Shown here piece after piece: positions 17,255-26,552 of a stretch of DNA of 64,000 bases. The notes beneath the pieces are model-generated. The model was not told where the DNA came from. It worked only from the letters and a program-made list of their open reading frames with translations, and ran no database searches. This DNA is from Oscillospiraceae bacterium (lineage in GTDB: Bacteria > Bacillota > Clostridia > Oscillospirales > CAG-382). Both the position numbers and the translations under genes were made by a program. The stretch covers positions 1-64,000 of the forward strand of contig SVQU01000002.1 of assembly GCA_015065165.1 (NCBI GenBank). Reading direction: 5' to 3'. Numbering within the stretch: the stretch's first letter is position 1; every line of letters begins with the position of its first letter.

Positions 17255-18793
17255 TTACATATGTCTGCGCTTGAAGAACACAACAACGCCGAAAATCATA
17301 ATAATGCCGGGGAGTATTGTGCAAATAAGCCAGGTTAGGGTTTTTGCCGCACCGCTTTCGATATCAAGGGCGGTGTCACCAAAGGTTTTCGCCTCGATGT
17401 TGGGGGCAACGTTTTCCGAACCGAAAACTCTTGCCGCCGCAAGCATAACGCGACGGTTACCGTAGTTTTTAGAAAGGCTTGCGGTGTTGGCAAAATCGGT
17501 ACTGCCCACAAGGCAAACGTAGGAATACTCGGTAACGTTGTTTTCGCCGTAACCCCAACTTGCAGAAAGAAGCATCAACGGCATTTCGCCCTTGTTTTGC
17601 TCTGCGCCGAAGTTTTCGGAAACGGCAGTTTCGTTGGTGGTAAGCACCTTTTCGGAAACTACGCCCTCTTTAACCGAACCGCTTAATTCAAGCTCGACGC
17701 TTTCGGGGAAAACGGTGTTAATCGCGCCTTCAAAATCGAAAACAGTCTTGCGAATTTGATAGGATGCGGAATTGTCCTCGCTGACATTGCCCACCGAGGG
17801 GGTTTTCGCAACAACGTTTTTGCTTTCGTTGTTAACCGAATGGATACCGTCGGTGATACGGTTGGAGGGTTTATAGTTCAAGCCCCAATTTTCATTTAAG
17901 AAGGATTGAAGGGAGGGTAATTCGGGGGTTGAGGAATCCACAAACGCCATAAAGGAATGGCGGTCTGCAAGATATTTTGACAACACGTCGATTTCGGTAT
18001 AGGAAAAGTCGGTTACAGGGTCGTAGCTTATGAGAATTTTGGTGTTAGGGTTGATTTCCTCGCGGGAGATATCCGCGGTTTCAACCTTAAAGCCTGCATC
18101 GGTAAGCACCGAAACCAAGCCGGATGCGGCATCCTTAACCGTACCGTCGGTATTAACCGGCTCGCCATGGCCATAGGTAAGAGTAGCAACGGGTTGCTCG
18201 GAAACAGACGCGCGCAAAATGGCGGTGGTAAGACGGTATTCGCCCCTGAAGGCGGTGTATTTTCCGTTTTCGTCAAGGGTGTAGAAGGAGGAAAGGTCGA
18301 GAACGCGATAGTGATATTTACCCTGAACGATAACGCTGGTGCTTACAAGAGAAGCGCCCGCTTCTTCAAGGTATTTTCTCTCGAACTCGGGGTCTTTATC
18401 AAGCTCTTTATATTCAACCTTTATAACACCCTTATCGCCGCTGCCGTCAAAGGCAACCGCATAATTTTCTGCAAGGTCGCGGCAGATTGCGGTAAGGTTA
18501 ATGCCGTTATAATCGTTTGCCTCTAAATCGAAAATATCGCGGGCGGACATAAAATAAATGGTTACGTCCAAATCCTTGCCCAAATCGGTAAGAAGCTTTT
18601 GGGTTTCCTCCCCAACCGTGGTGAATTCCTCGGGGGTGAGGTCAACCGTTAATTTACCCGAAAGCGAAAGAGAGGAAAAAATAAGGTTTACTGCAAGAAT
18701 TAAAGCAAGAAAAACAAGGGTGAACGCCAAGGAAAGGGACCCGTATTTGTAACGTCTGTTGTCTCTTGCGGTTTTGTTTGTATTGTTATTCAT
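17255..18793 (-). CDS. Gld-family ABC system auxiliary protein (GldG-like)
   Basis: A 512-residue protein with an N-terminal membrane helix (about 20-42), a large extracytoplasmic region beginning LTVDLTPEEFTTVGEETQKL, which is the pattern of ABC-transport auxiliary (GldG-like) domains, and a C-terminal membrane helix ending FFKRRHM. Such proteins accompany a GldA-type ATPase and GldF-type permease. The ATG at 18793 is chosen over 18823 because AAAGGCGG precedes it and the upstream start overlaps the permease end. The order ATPase, permease, auxiliary protein, DUF4340 protein is typical of Clostridia. What the system transports is unknown. Confidence 0.85.
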   Translation of the reverse strand: MNNNTNKTARDNRRYKYGSLSLAFTLVFLALILAVNLIFSSLSLSGKLTVDLTPEEFTTVGEETQKLLTDLGKDLDVTIYFMSARDIFDLEANDYNGINLTAICRDLAENYAVAFDGSGDKGVIKVEYKELDKDPEFERKYLEEAGASLVSTSVIVQGKYHYRVLDLSSFYTLDENGKYTAFRGEYRLTTAILRASVSEQPVATLTYGHGEPVNTDGTVKDAASGLVSVLTDAGFKVETADISREEINPNTKILISYDPVTDFSYTEIDVLSKYLADRHSFMAFVDSSTPELPSLQSFLNENWGLNYKPSNRITDGIHSVNNESKNVVAKTPSVGNVSEDNSASYQIRKTVFDFEGAINTVFPESVELELSGSVKEGVVSEKVLTTNETAVSENFGAEQNKGEMPLMLLSASWGYGENNVTEYSYVCLVGSTDFANTASLSKNYGNRRVMLAAARVFGSENVAPNIEAKTFGDTALDIESGAAKTLTWLICTILPGIIMIFGVVVFFKRRHM

Positions 18794-18813
18794 AATATTA
18801 TAACCGCCTTTCC

Positions 18814-19521
18814 TTAAGACCAACGACGTTTTTCTAAAACGCGGGTGGTAAAGAAGATGCCCACTGCGGCAAGGCTTATATAATAAATAATTGCCGAAAC
18901 GTCAAGCATCTGGTTGGTGAAGGGGGTGAATCTGTCCACCACCGAGAACCATTTTAAAATGGTGCGGAAGAAGGAGGATTCAACCTCGCTTGCCAACATA
19001 CTTATAAGTATCATCGCCGCGTTAACGCCCATAGAGGAAACCGCCGCGATAAGCTGGCTTTCGGTAATGGAGGAAAGGAAAATGCCGATAGCAATAAATG
19101 CCGCGCCCAAAAGGAACACGCCGAGAATATTGATAAAAATAGAAAGCAAATTGGGTGTGCCGTAATTGAAAAGAAGCACGAAATTGAAGCTGTTTACCGC
19201 AAAAGTAACGCCGAAAACGGTTAATGCGGCAAAATATTTGCCCAAAACGATGCCTATTATAGAAACAGGGCTGGTTAGCAAAATTTGGTCGGTACGGTTG
19301 CGTTTATCGTCCGAAAACAGCTTCATTGTAAGCAAGGGGATGAGAATTGCAAAAATGATAATAAGCCAAACGAAATATTGACCTACGCTGCCCGTAGATT
19401 GAGCAAGCAAGGTGGATTGGGCAAAAGCCATACCCGAAACCACAAGGAACATTCCGCAAAAAATATATCCGATAGGCGTGAGAAAATAGGATTTCAATTC
19501 ACGCATATAAATCGCAAACAT
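18814..19521 (-). CDS. ABC transporter permease (GldF-like)
   Basis: A 235-residue integral membrane protein with about six hydrophobic helices, starting MFAIYMRELKSYFLTPIGYI, the usual beginning of ABC-2/GldF type permeases. Its start overlaps the ATPase stop in a TAATG, indicating translational coupling. It should form the membrane channel of the system. Confidence 0.9.
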   Translation of the reverse strand: MFAIYMRELKSYFLTPIGYIFCGMFLVVSGMAFAQSTLLAQSTGSVGQYFVWLIIIFAILIPLLTMKLFSDDKRNRTDQILLTSPVSIIGIVLGKYFAALTVFGVTFAVNSFNFVLLFNYGTPNLLSIFINILGVFLLGAAFIAIGIFLSSITESQLIAAVSSMGVNAAMILISMLASEVESSFFRTILKWFSVVDRFTPFTNQMLDVSAIIYYISLAAVGIFFTTRVLEKRRWS

Positions 19522-20492
19522 TATTTGCCCCCCTTTTTGGTCTTTTTATCTTCGTTTTCTTTTTCTTTACCCACCAAGCGGATAAAGATATCCTCGAGGC
19601 TTAGTTCAACACCCTCTAACCCAATCAAAGGCCAGCCCTTGCCCGCCAAAGCATAGAAAAGGGGCTTGCGGATGTCGATTCTTTCCTGAGATTCGATTAA
19701 ATAACTAACGCTGTCAGTATCTCTTTTACCCAAAACGTCGGCGGTTTTAATACCGCCCAAGCCGCGGAGAGTTTTTAAAACCTCATCCTCGGGACCGACG
19801 ATTTTGGCAACGAGCTTTCTCGAGCCGTCAACTGCGTTTATAAGGTCCTCGGTTTTTTCGTTGGCAACGATTTCGCCCTTGTTTATAACGACGATTCTGT
19901 CGCAAACCGCCTGAACCTCGGGAAGAATGTGGGTGGAGAGAATAATTGTATGCTCTCTGCCCAGCATACGGATAAGGTTTCGAATTTCGATAATCTGTCG
20001 AGGGTCAAGACCGATGGTAGGCTCGTCGAAAATAAGCACCTTGGGGTTTCCGATAAGCGCTTGGGCAATACCAACCCTTTGGCGATAACCCTTGGAAAGG
20101 TTTTTGGTAAGACGGTTTCTAACGTCCCAAATCTTAACAACCTCGCAAATTTCCTTTAAATGCTGTTTTCGGGGCAATTTACAACCCTTTAGGTCATAAA
20201 CGAAATTAAGATATTCCAAAACAGTCATTTCAAGATAAAGGGGTGGAATTTCGGGAAGGAAGCCGATATCCTTTTTTGCCTTTATAGGGTCTTGAAGTAT
20301 ATCCGTGCCGTCGATTTTAATAACACCGCTGTCGGCAGACAAATAGCCGGTTATCATATTAAGGGTTGTACTTTTTCCCGCGCCGTTCGGGCCGAGAAAG
20401 CCTAAAATTTCACCCTCGGCAACCGAAAAGGAAATACCCTTTACAGCCTGTTTATCGCCGTAGCTTTTCTTAAGCTCTGTTATTTCTACCAT
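19521..20492 (-). CDS. ABC transporter ATP-binding protein (GldA-like)
   Basis: A 323-residue ATPase subunit. Walker A is GPNGAGKST, the Q-loop and the signature LSKGYRQRVGIAQAL are present, Walker B is VLIFDEPTIGLDP, and the switch His is in ILSTHIL. A C-terminal extension of about 90 residues with low-complexity KKTKKGGK is typical of GldA/Nat-type ATPases. First gene of the operon. Confidence 0.94.
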   Translation of the reverse strand: MVEITELKKSYGDKQAVKGISFSVAEGEILGFLGPNGAGKSTTLNMITGYLSADSGVIKIDGTDILQDPIKAKKDIGFLPEIPPLYLEMTVLEYLNFVYDLKGCKLPRKQHLKEICEVVKIWDVRNRLTKNLSKGYRQRVGIAQALIGNPKVLIFDEPTIGLDPRQIIEIRNLIRMLGREHTIILSTHILPEVQAVCDRIVVINKGEIVANEKTEDLINAVDGSRKLVAKIVGPEDEVLKTLRGLGGIKTADVLGKRDTDSVSYLIESQERIDIRKPLFYALAGKGWPLIGLEGVELSLEDIFIRLVGKEKENEDKKTKKGGK

Positions 20493-20642
20493 AGTTTAAC
20501 CTCTGAAAAATGGATTTAGAGTTTACAAAAGTTTTATACACAAAAAGTGAAAAGAACGGAAATCCAAGAACTCTTTGTTGAACAAAGAATCTGAAAAACG
20601 GTTTCGCCCTTTTCTTGCTTTTTGTAATTTATGTTTTATTAA

Positions 20643-22430
20643 TTATTCGCTTTTTTCACTTTTTACAAAGGAAATACCCAATTCAGCCACAGCTTCGGCA
20701 GGAACCTCTGCGGGACAGTCTGTCATAAGCTCCTTTGCGTTTTGCATTTTGGGGAAGGCAACAACATCGCGAAGGCTGGTAACGCCCAACATCTGCATAA
20801 CCAATCTGTCAAGACCGATACCCATACCGCCGTGGGGAGGTGCGCCATATCGGAAAGCCTCTAACAAATAGCCGAACTTAACCTGCGCTTCTTCCTTGGA
20901 AAGGCCCAAAAGCTCGAAAATCTTTGCTTGAAGCTTGGGGTCGGTAATACGGATAGAACCGCTGGAAAGCTCGATACCGTTAAGAACAAGGTCGTAAGCC
21001 TTTGCACGTACTTTGCCCTTATCGCTGTCGAGATATTCAACACATTCGTCCATAGGGCTGGTGAAGGGATGGTGCATTGCAACCCATTCGCCGCTTTCGT
21101 AATCGAATTCGAAGAAGGGCATTTCAACCACCCAAAGGAAGTTAAATCCGCTTCTTTCAACACCAAGACGGTTTGCCGCCTCAACGCGAAGCTGACCAAG
21201 CTGAGTGAGAACTCTGTTATTATCGCTGTCGGCAAGGATAAGAAGAACGTCGCCTGCAACACAATCGGTGGCTTTATAAATCGCCGCCAATTCGTCCTCG
21301 GTCATATGCTTAAGGAAGGAACCGCTGTCGGTTTCACCTCTCTTAACCCAAGCCAAGCCCTTTGCGCCGCAGCCCTTGGCATATTCGCCAAGCTTGTCGA
21401 TTTCCTTACGGGACAATTTATCGCCGTAGCCCTTAAGGTTTATAGCGCGAACACTGCCGCCCGCTTCAATTGCAGAAGCGAAAACGGGGAAGCCGCAACC
21501 CGAAAGAGCATCGTTAAGATTTATAATTTCCATGCCGAAACGAAGGTCGGGTTTATCCGAGCCGAAGCGTTCCATACATTCTCTATAGGTATATCTGGGA
21601 AGGGGTGTGGGGATATCCACATCCATACAATCCTTAAATACGTGCTTAATAAGACCTTCTACCAACACCAAAACGTCATCGGTATCGACGAAGCTCATTT
21701 CCATATCTATCTGAGTAAATTCAGGCTGACGGTCGGCACGTAAATCCTCATCGCGGAAGCAACGGGCAATCTGGAAATATTTATCAAATCCCGCCACCAT
21801 AGAAAGCTGTTTATAAAGCTGGGGGGACTGAGGAAGGGCATAGAAGGAACCCTTGTGAACACGGGAGGGCACAAGATAGTCGCGGGCGCCTTCGGGAGTG
21901 CTCTTTATAAGAATAGGGGTTTCGATTTCGATAAAGCCTTTATCGCAAAGGTAATCTCTAACCGATTTTGCAACCTTTGCACGGAAAATAATATTATTCT
22001 GCAAAACGGGACGGCGGAGGTCGAGATATCTGTGGGTTAATCTCAATTCCTCGTTGGTTTTGCAATCGTCGGTGATATCAAAGGGAGGGGTTTCGCTTTC
22101 GCCCAGGATTTTAATTTCATCGGCGAAAATTTCGATATTACCCGTGGGGATATCGGGGTTTTTGCTGGAGCGTTCGCGCACGACACCCTTTGCCGAAACC
22201 ACAAATTCGGTTTTAAGCAAAAGCGCCTTTTCGAAAACCGCCTTTTCGGTATTTTCGTCAAAAGCAAGCTGAACGATACCGCTTCTGTCGCGAAGGTCTA
22301 CGAAAACCAAGCCGCCAAGGTCGCGCGCCTTTTTAACCCAGCCCATTACGCAAACTCTTTCGCCTATATTACTTTCTCTTAAATCGCCGCAATAATGTGT
22401 ACGGCGGTCTTTACCTAAAAACTCACTCAT
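20643..22430 (-). CDS. aspS: Aspartyl-tRNA synthetase
   Basis: A 595-residue class II synthetase of the bacterial type. An N-terminal OB-fold tRNA-binding domain (GWVKKARDLGGLVFVDLRDRSG) precedes motif 2 (FRDEDLRADRQPEFTQID), the bacterial GAD insertion, and motif 3 (GGMGIGLDRLVM). It charges tRNA-Asp, and possibly tRNA-Asn where the amidotransferase route is used. ATG at 22430 is preferred over 22445 because it has GAGG 10 nt upstream and gives the usual MSEF-like start. Follows hisS in the same direction, the normal pairing in Firmicutes. Confidence 0.96.
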   Translation of the reverse strand: MSEFLGKDRRTHYCGDLRESNIGERVCVMGWVKKARDLGGLVFVDLRDRSGIVQLAFDENTEKAVFEKALLLKTEFVVSAKGVVRERSSKNPDIPTGNIEIFADEIKILGESETPPFDITDDCKTNEELRLTHRYLDLRRPVLQNNIIFRAKVAKSVRDYLCDKGFIEIETPILIKSTPEGARDYLVPSRVHKGSFYALPQSPQLYKQLSMVAGFDKYFQIARCFRDEDLRADRQPEFTQIDMEMSFVDTDDVLVLVEGLIKHVFKDCMDVDIPTPLPRYTYRECMERFGSDKPDLRFGMEIINLNDALSGCGFPVFASAIEAGGSVRAINLKGYGDKLSRKEIDKLGEYAKGCGAKGLAWVKRGETDSGSFLKHMTEDELAAIYKATDCVAGDVLLILADSDNNRVLTQLGQLRVEAANRLGVERSGFNFLWVVEMPFFEFDYESGEWVAMHHPFTSPMDECVEYLDSDKGKVRAKAYDLVLNGIELSSGSIRITDPKLQAKIFELLGLSKEEAQVKFGYLLEAFRYGAPPHGGMGIGLDRLVMQMLGVTSLRDVVAFPKMQNAKELMTDCPAEVPAEAVAELGISFVKSEKSE

Positions 22431-22481
22431 TATATTATACCTCAATCCTTATGGTTTTCTTAAAAAATCCACAAGGTGTTA

Positions 22482-23741
22482 TTATTTCACTTTTTCGGCA
22501 ATAGCCTCTGCTGTTAATTCAACCTGAGTTCTTTCGCCGTTGTTCATATTTCTAAGTTCTGCTTGGTTTTGTTGGATTTCATCATCACCAACAACCAAAA
22601 CGTAAGAAGCGCCTGCCTTATCGGCATATTTCATTTGCGCCTTTAAGGACCTGCCGCAGATATCTGTTTCGGCAGAAATGCCCATTTGTTTTAACTTCTG
22701 CGCCAAAATAAAGGCGGGCAAACCTGCATTTTCCCCAAGGGGCGCGATATAAACGTCGCAACCGTTGTTAAATTCGGGAACTAAATTTTCATCCTTAAGT
22801 GCTTGAATAAGGCGGGTTATACCCATACCAAACCCAACGGCGGGCAATTCGGGACCGCCGATAGAGGAAAGCAAGCCATCGTACCTACCGCCGCCGCAAA
22901 CCGTGCTTTGCGCGCCGATGGAATCAACGGTAAATTCGAAAACCGTGCCTGTATAATAATCAAGACCGCGAACGATGGATGGGTCAACAACGTATTCCAC
23001 ACCGCAAGCGTCAAGAAGCTTTTTCAATTTTTCAAAATGGCTTTCGCAACCCTCGCAAAGATGCTCTAAGGTTTTGGGCGCATCCTTGGCTATACCCGAG
23101 CAAATGGGACTTTTACAATCCAAAACGCGCAAGGGGTTTTTCAAAAGACGTTCCTTACAGGTGTCGCAAAGCTGACTTTCATAGCCCGAGAAATATTCGA
23201 TAAGGGCTTTGCGGTAATTAGGACGGCAATCGGGACAGCCGATGGAATTTATACGCAAGGTAACCTTTGTTAATCCCAACTTTTTAAACAGACTGTCCGC
23301 AAGAAGAATAACCTGTGCGTCTGCCTCGGGGGAGGATGAGCCGTAAAGCTCTGTGCCAAACTGCCAAAATTCGCGGCTTCTGCCCGCCTGAGGCTTTTCA
23401 CGGCGGAAGAAGTTGGAAAGGTAGAACAGCTTTAAAGGCATTGCGCCGGCATAAAGACCGTTTTCGATAACCGACCTTGCAACCCCCGCCGTACCCTCGG
23501 GACGGAGAGAAAGGCTGCTGCCGTCTTTATCGGTAAAGGTGTACATTTCTTTACCCACAACGTCGGTGGTATCGCCAACACCGCGGCAGAAAAGCTCGGT
23601 ATATTCAAAGGTAGGCATTCTTATTTCGGAAAACCCGTTTATTTTTGCGGTTTCTCTAACCGCGTTTTCTATATATTGCCAAAGGCTTATATCGCTGGGT
23701 AAAATATCCAAAGTACCCTTGGGCTTTTGTATCTTGCTCAT
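22482..23741 (-). CDS. hisS: Histidyl-tRNA synthetase
   Basis: A 419-residue class II synthetase. Motif 1 region (KPKGTLDILP, EIRMPTFEYTELF), motif 2 (FRREKPQAGRSREFWQFG), the histidine-A signature GLDYYTGTVFEF, and motif 3 (GFGMGITRLI) are visible, followed by the anticodon-binding domain. An unusual feature is a four-Cys pair (residues 190-235, CDTCKERL and later CEGCESH) typical of some clostridial HisS proteins. Upstream of aspS, so likely co-transcribed. Confidence 0.96.
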   Translation of the reverse strand: MSKIQKPKGTLDILPSDISLWQYIENAVRETAKINGFSEIRMPTFEYTELFCRGVGDTTDVVGKEMYTFTDKDGSSLSLRPEGTAGVARSVIENGLYAGAMPLKLFYLSNFFRREKPQAGRSREFWQFGTELYGSSSPEADAQVILLADSLFKKLGLTKVTLRINSIGCPDCRPNYRKALIEYFSGYESQLCDTCKERLLKNPLRVLDCKSPICSGIAKDAPKTLEHLCEGCESHFEKLKKLLDACGVEYVVDPSIVRGLDYYTGTVFEFTVDSIGAQSTVCGGGRYDGLLSSIGGPELPAVGFGMGITRLIQALKDENLVPEFNNGCDVYIAPLGENAGLPAFILAQKLKQMGISAETDICGRSLKAQMKYADKAGASYVLVVGDDEIQQNQAELRNMNNGERTQVELTAEAIAEKVK

Positions 23742-23768
23742 TTTTTTAAAAGTGTTATCTCCGTAAAA

Positions 23769-24161
23769 TTATTTGTTCAAACGCCAGTCAAGGTCGCCTC
23801 TGTCAAGAGCGAGAACCAAGGCCTCGGCGGTGGCGATATTGGTAGCCACGGGAACGGGGCCTTTATCGCAAAGCTTCACCAAATTAAGCTCGGTTTCGGC
23901 ATATTCCGCATCGTTGCCCGTATCGCGAAGCAATATCAAAAGGTCAACCTCGTCATAAGAAATTTTAGATGCAATCTGCTCGCTTCCGCCGTGAGTACCC
24001 GCAAGCAATCTTTCAACCTGCAAGCCCGTTGCTTCGGAAATATATTTGCCCGTGGTGGCGGTGGCGCAAATGTTATGTTTCGAAAGAATACCGCAATATG
24101 CGATGCAAAATTCGGTAATAAGCTCTTTCTTTTTGTCATTGGCGATGATAGCAATATTCAT
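23769..24161 (-). CDS. Methylglyoxal-synthase-fold protein, catalytic residues altered
   Basis: A 130-residue protein clearly of the MgsA family (IANDKKKELITEFCIAY, ATTGKYISEATGL, PVATNIATAEAL, ERGDLDWR-like end). Methylglyoxal synthase converts dihydroxyacetone phosphate to methylglyoxal. Here key positions differ from family members: the His of AHD is Asn8, the Asp of GGDQQ is Ser60, and the His and Asp of the HxxD block are Tyr87 and Thr90; only Asp9 and Asp80 remain. Methylglyoxal synthase activity is therefore doubtful and a ligand-sensing role is possible. Its start overlaps the MinD-like stop in TAATG, so the two are translationally coupled. In many Clostridia mgsA sits at the end of the mre-min-rodA cluster, which explains the partner. 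Confidence 0.88.
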   Translation of the reverse strand: MNIAIIANDKKKELITEFCIAYCGILSKHNICATATTGKYISEATGLQVERLLAGTHGGSEQIASKISYDEVDLLILLRDTGNDAEYAETELNLVKLCDKGPVPVATNIATAEALVLALDRGDLDWRLNK

Positions 24162-24988
24162 TACAATTCCTCCCTTTTAATCCTTTGGGGTTTTACTATC
24201 CCTTTGTATGAACCGCGCCGTTTTAATTGGTCGGCGCCATCGAAAAGACGAATTCTTTGCCCGCAAAGTCTTAAAGCCATATTATAAAACGCACCCTCGG
24301 GAGCCGTCGCCTTTTTACGCAAATTACCCGAAAAGGCAAGCTCGGCAGCTTCTTGTGAAGCCTGAAGCTTTTCGCTGTAGGGAACAACCCCCAGCAGACG
24401 AACCGACGAACGGTTTATAATATCCGCAATGGATGGCAAACGCCCCTTTTCGGCGAAGCTTTCCCGATAGCCGTTAACCACCAGCGAAAGCTTTTTTATG
24501 CCCATTGCAGAAAGCCTTGCCGCGGTTTTCTCTGCGGCGCGGACAGAAGTAGATTGGTGAAGCGTAACTATAACTGCCTCGTCAGCCTGGGCGGCAAAGG
24601 CAAGATAATATTCGGTCATTTCGGCGCAGGAATCGATAATTATAAAATCGTAATCCGGACGAAGCTCGGAAATAAGCCGTGCATACGCCGAAGCGGGTAT
24701 ATTTTCTCCGCTGTAGTTCATAGGTGCGGGGATAAAGGAGAAATCCGTCATATCCCTAACCTCGGTAACAGCGGCAGTGGGCGCGCAACGACCTGCAAGA
24801 ATATCACTGCAATCGAAAAGGGTTTCGTTTTCCATACCCAAAACCATATCCATACAGCGCATACCAAAGTCGCCATCGATAACCAAAACCCGATTACCCA
24901 AAGCATGTAACGTTGCCGCAAGGTTTGCCGAAACCGTGGTTTTACCCACGCCTCCCTTAAACCCGGAGACGAATACAACTCTTCCCAC
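24161..24988 (-). CDS. MinD/ParA-family ATPase
   Basis: A 275-residue deviant Walker A ATPase: FKGGVGKTT near the N-terminus, then DGDFGMRCMDMVLGMEN, the MinD-type switch I region, and FIIIDSCAEM as Walker B. It is closest to MinD, which with MinC restricts septum placement, but neither minC nor minE is present and the basic C-terminus lacks an obvious amphipathic MinD membrane-targeting helix. The GTG at 24988 is chosen over the GTG at 25015 because GGAGG lies 7 nt upstream of it. Divergent from spoIIID. It could be a MinD homologue acting alone or in a sporulation or surface role. Confidence 0.85.
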   Translation of the reverse strand: MGRVVFVSGFKGGVGKTTVSANLAATLHALGNRVLVIDGDFGMRCMDMVLGMENETLFDCSDILAGRCAPTAAVTEVRDMTDFSFIPAPMNYSGENIPASAYARLISELRPDYDFIIIDSCAEMTEYYLAFAAQADEAVIVTLHQSTSVRAAEKTAARLSAMGIKKLSLVVNGYRESFAEKGRLPSIADIINRSSVRLLGVVPYSEKLQASQEAAELAFSGNLRKKATAPEGAFYNMALRLCGQRIRLFDGADQLKRRGSYKGIVKPQRIKREEL

Positions 24989-25256
24989 TTTTTTACCTCC
25001 GTATTTTTCTTGCACGCGTCAGACCTGCCAATATATGGCAACCCATCCAATCATACAGATTAATAATAACACTATTATTCCTTGATGTCAAGATAAAGTG
25101 TGCTAAATAAATATATTTGTCATAGATTTTTTGTTAAAATTTGTCGTATTTGTCCCCAACAGAAAAAATTTATATATAAAAAGAATTTTTCGGACTTTAT
25201 TTTTCGTTTTTCACATATACATCAACAAAACCGATTTTTACGGAGCTGATGTACTG

Positions 25257-25544
25257 TTGAAAAGGGTTGTTTTAAAGGGCGATATCCGCGAAAGAATTAT
25301 AAAAGAGGGCGAATTTGTTGCCGAATCGGGGGCGACGGTGCGCCATACCGCCGAGAAATTCGGCATAAGCAAATCCACCGTACATAAGGATTTGGCAAAA
25401 CGGCTTAAGAGCATTGACAACGAGCTTTATATTAAGGTTTCCAAGGTACTCGCCGACAACCGCGCCGAAAGGCATATAAGAGGCGGTATGGCGACGAAGG
25501 TTAAATATCTTGCCGAAAAAGAAAACAAAAAATCCAAAAGTTGA
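25257..25544 (+). CDS. spoIIID: Sporulation transcription factor SpoIIID
   Basis: A 95-residue helix-turn-helix regulator active in the mother cell during sporulation. The hallmark block AEKFGISKSTVHKDLAKRL and the C-terminal RHIRGGMATKVKYLAEK match SpoIIID closely. No ATG exists at a sensible place; TTG at 25257 has GGAG 11 nt upstream and gives a normal-length protein, whereas the longer reading from 25131 adds unrelated hydrophobic residues. Evidence that the organism makes endospores. Confidence 0.92.
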   Translation: MKRVVLKGDIRERIIKEGEFVAESGATVRHTAEKFGISKSTVHKDLAKRLKSIDNELYIKVSKVLADNRAERHIRGGMATKVKYLAEKENKKSKS

Positions 25545-25569
25545 CAATCGTGAGAATATAGTGTAAAAT
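25541..25569 (+). promoter_or_regulatory. Sigma-A promoter of the PfkB kinase gene
   Basis: TTGACA (25541-25546) overlaps the spoIIID stop codon; TAAAAT lies 17 bp further at 25564-25569. Confidence 0.65.
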
Positions 25570-25634
25570 ATAAAGTAACCGAATTGGGCTTGGCTTTTTC
25601 GGTTATAACAAGAATTTCAAAGGATGTGTTCATA

Positions 25635-26552
25635 ATGGCAAAAAGAATTTTGGTGGTCGGCAGCGCAAACATCGATTTTGTGCTTAACACCCCCTATATC
25701 CCCGCCCCCGGCGAAACCTTGATATCTCAGGGGAATTATGTCTTTACCCCCGGAGGAAAGGGCGCAAACACCGCCGTTGCCGCGGCGGCTTTCGGCGCGG
25801 ACGTCAGCTTTTGCACCCGCGTTGGGGATGATGCTTACGGCGACAGACTTATTTCGCTTTTTGCCGAAAAGGGCTTGGACACAAGATTTATAAAGGTTGA
25901 CAGGCTTGAACAGACAGGTCTTGCCGTTGTTATGCTTGAACAGAACGGCAAGAACCGTATTTTAGCCTTTAGCGGTGCAAACAAGAGAATTAACGATTCG
26001 GACGTGGAAGCGGCTATTTCCTGCTATCCCGATGCGGTTATCACCCAATTTGAGGTTCAGCCCGAGGCTGTTATTGCCGCCGCAAGAACTGCCGCCGACG
26101 AGGGCGCAAAATTCATTCTGGATGCAGGGGCGGCAACATCCGATTTCCCCCTTTCAAAATTAGAGCAGATTGAGATTTTAACCCCCAACGAGGTTGAAAC
26201 CGAAATTCTCACGGGCATTCGTCCCAACAATTTGGAAAATTGCCTGCGCGCTTCTATTGCCCTTTGCAACAAGGTTGACATTAAATACGTGGTTTTAAAG
26301 CTTGGCGCAAGAGGATGTTACGTTTACGACGGTAAATATTCCCACCTTATTTCGCCCTGCGAGGTTCCCGTTGTTGACACCACCGCGGCAGGGGACGTTT
26401 TCACCGCGGCGCTTACCACCGAATTTCTCCGCACGGGAGATATCATCGACAGCGCGAAATTTGCCAACGCGGCAGGCGGCTTGGCGGTTTCCAAAAAGGG
26501 CGCGATTACCTCTATTCCCACTCTTGAAGAAGTTAGAAATATTTGTATGTAA
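25635..26552 (+). CDS. rbsK: Ribokinase (PfkB family)
   Basis: A 305-residue sugar kinase. N-terminal VVGSANIDFVLNTPYIPAPG, the GGKGANTAVAAAAFGADV block and the C-terminal PfkB signature DTTAAGDVFTAAL with the catalytic Asp match ribokinases, which phosphorylate ribose at O5. No ribose transporter or lacI-type regulator is adjacent, so another substrate of the PfkB family is possible. ATG at 25635 has AAAGGATG upstream and matches the family N-terminus; it has its own promoter. Confidence 0.9.
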   Translation: MAKRILVVGSANIDFVLNTPYIPAPGETLISQGNYVFTPGGKGANTAVAAAAFGADVSFCTRVGDDAYGDRLISLFAEKGLDTRFIKVDRLEQTGLAVVMLEQNGKNRILAFSGANKRINDSDVEAAISCYPDAVITQFEVQPEAVIAAARTAADEGAKFILDAGAATSDFPLSKLEQIEILTPNEVETEILTGIRPNNLENCLRASIALCNKVDIKYVVLKLGARGCYVYDGKYSHLISPCEVPVVDTTAAGDVFTAALTTEFLRTGDIIDSAKFANAAGGLAVSKKGAITSIPTLEEVRNICM

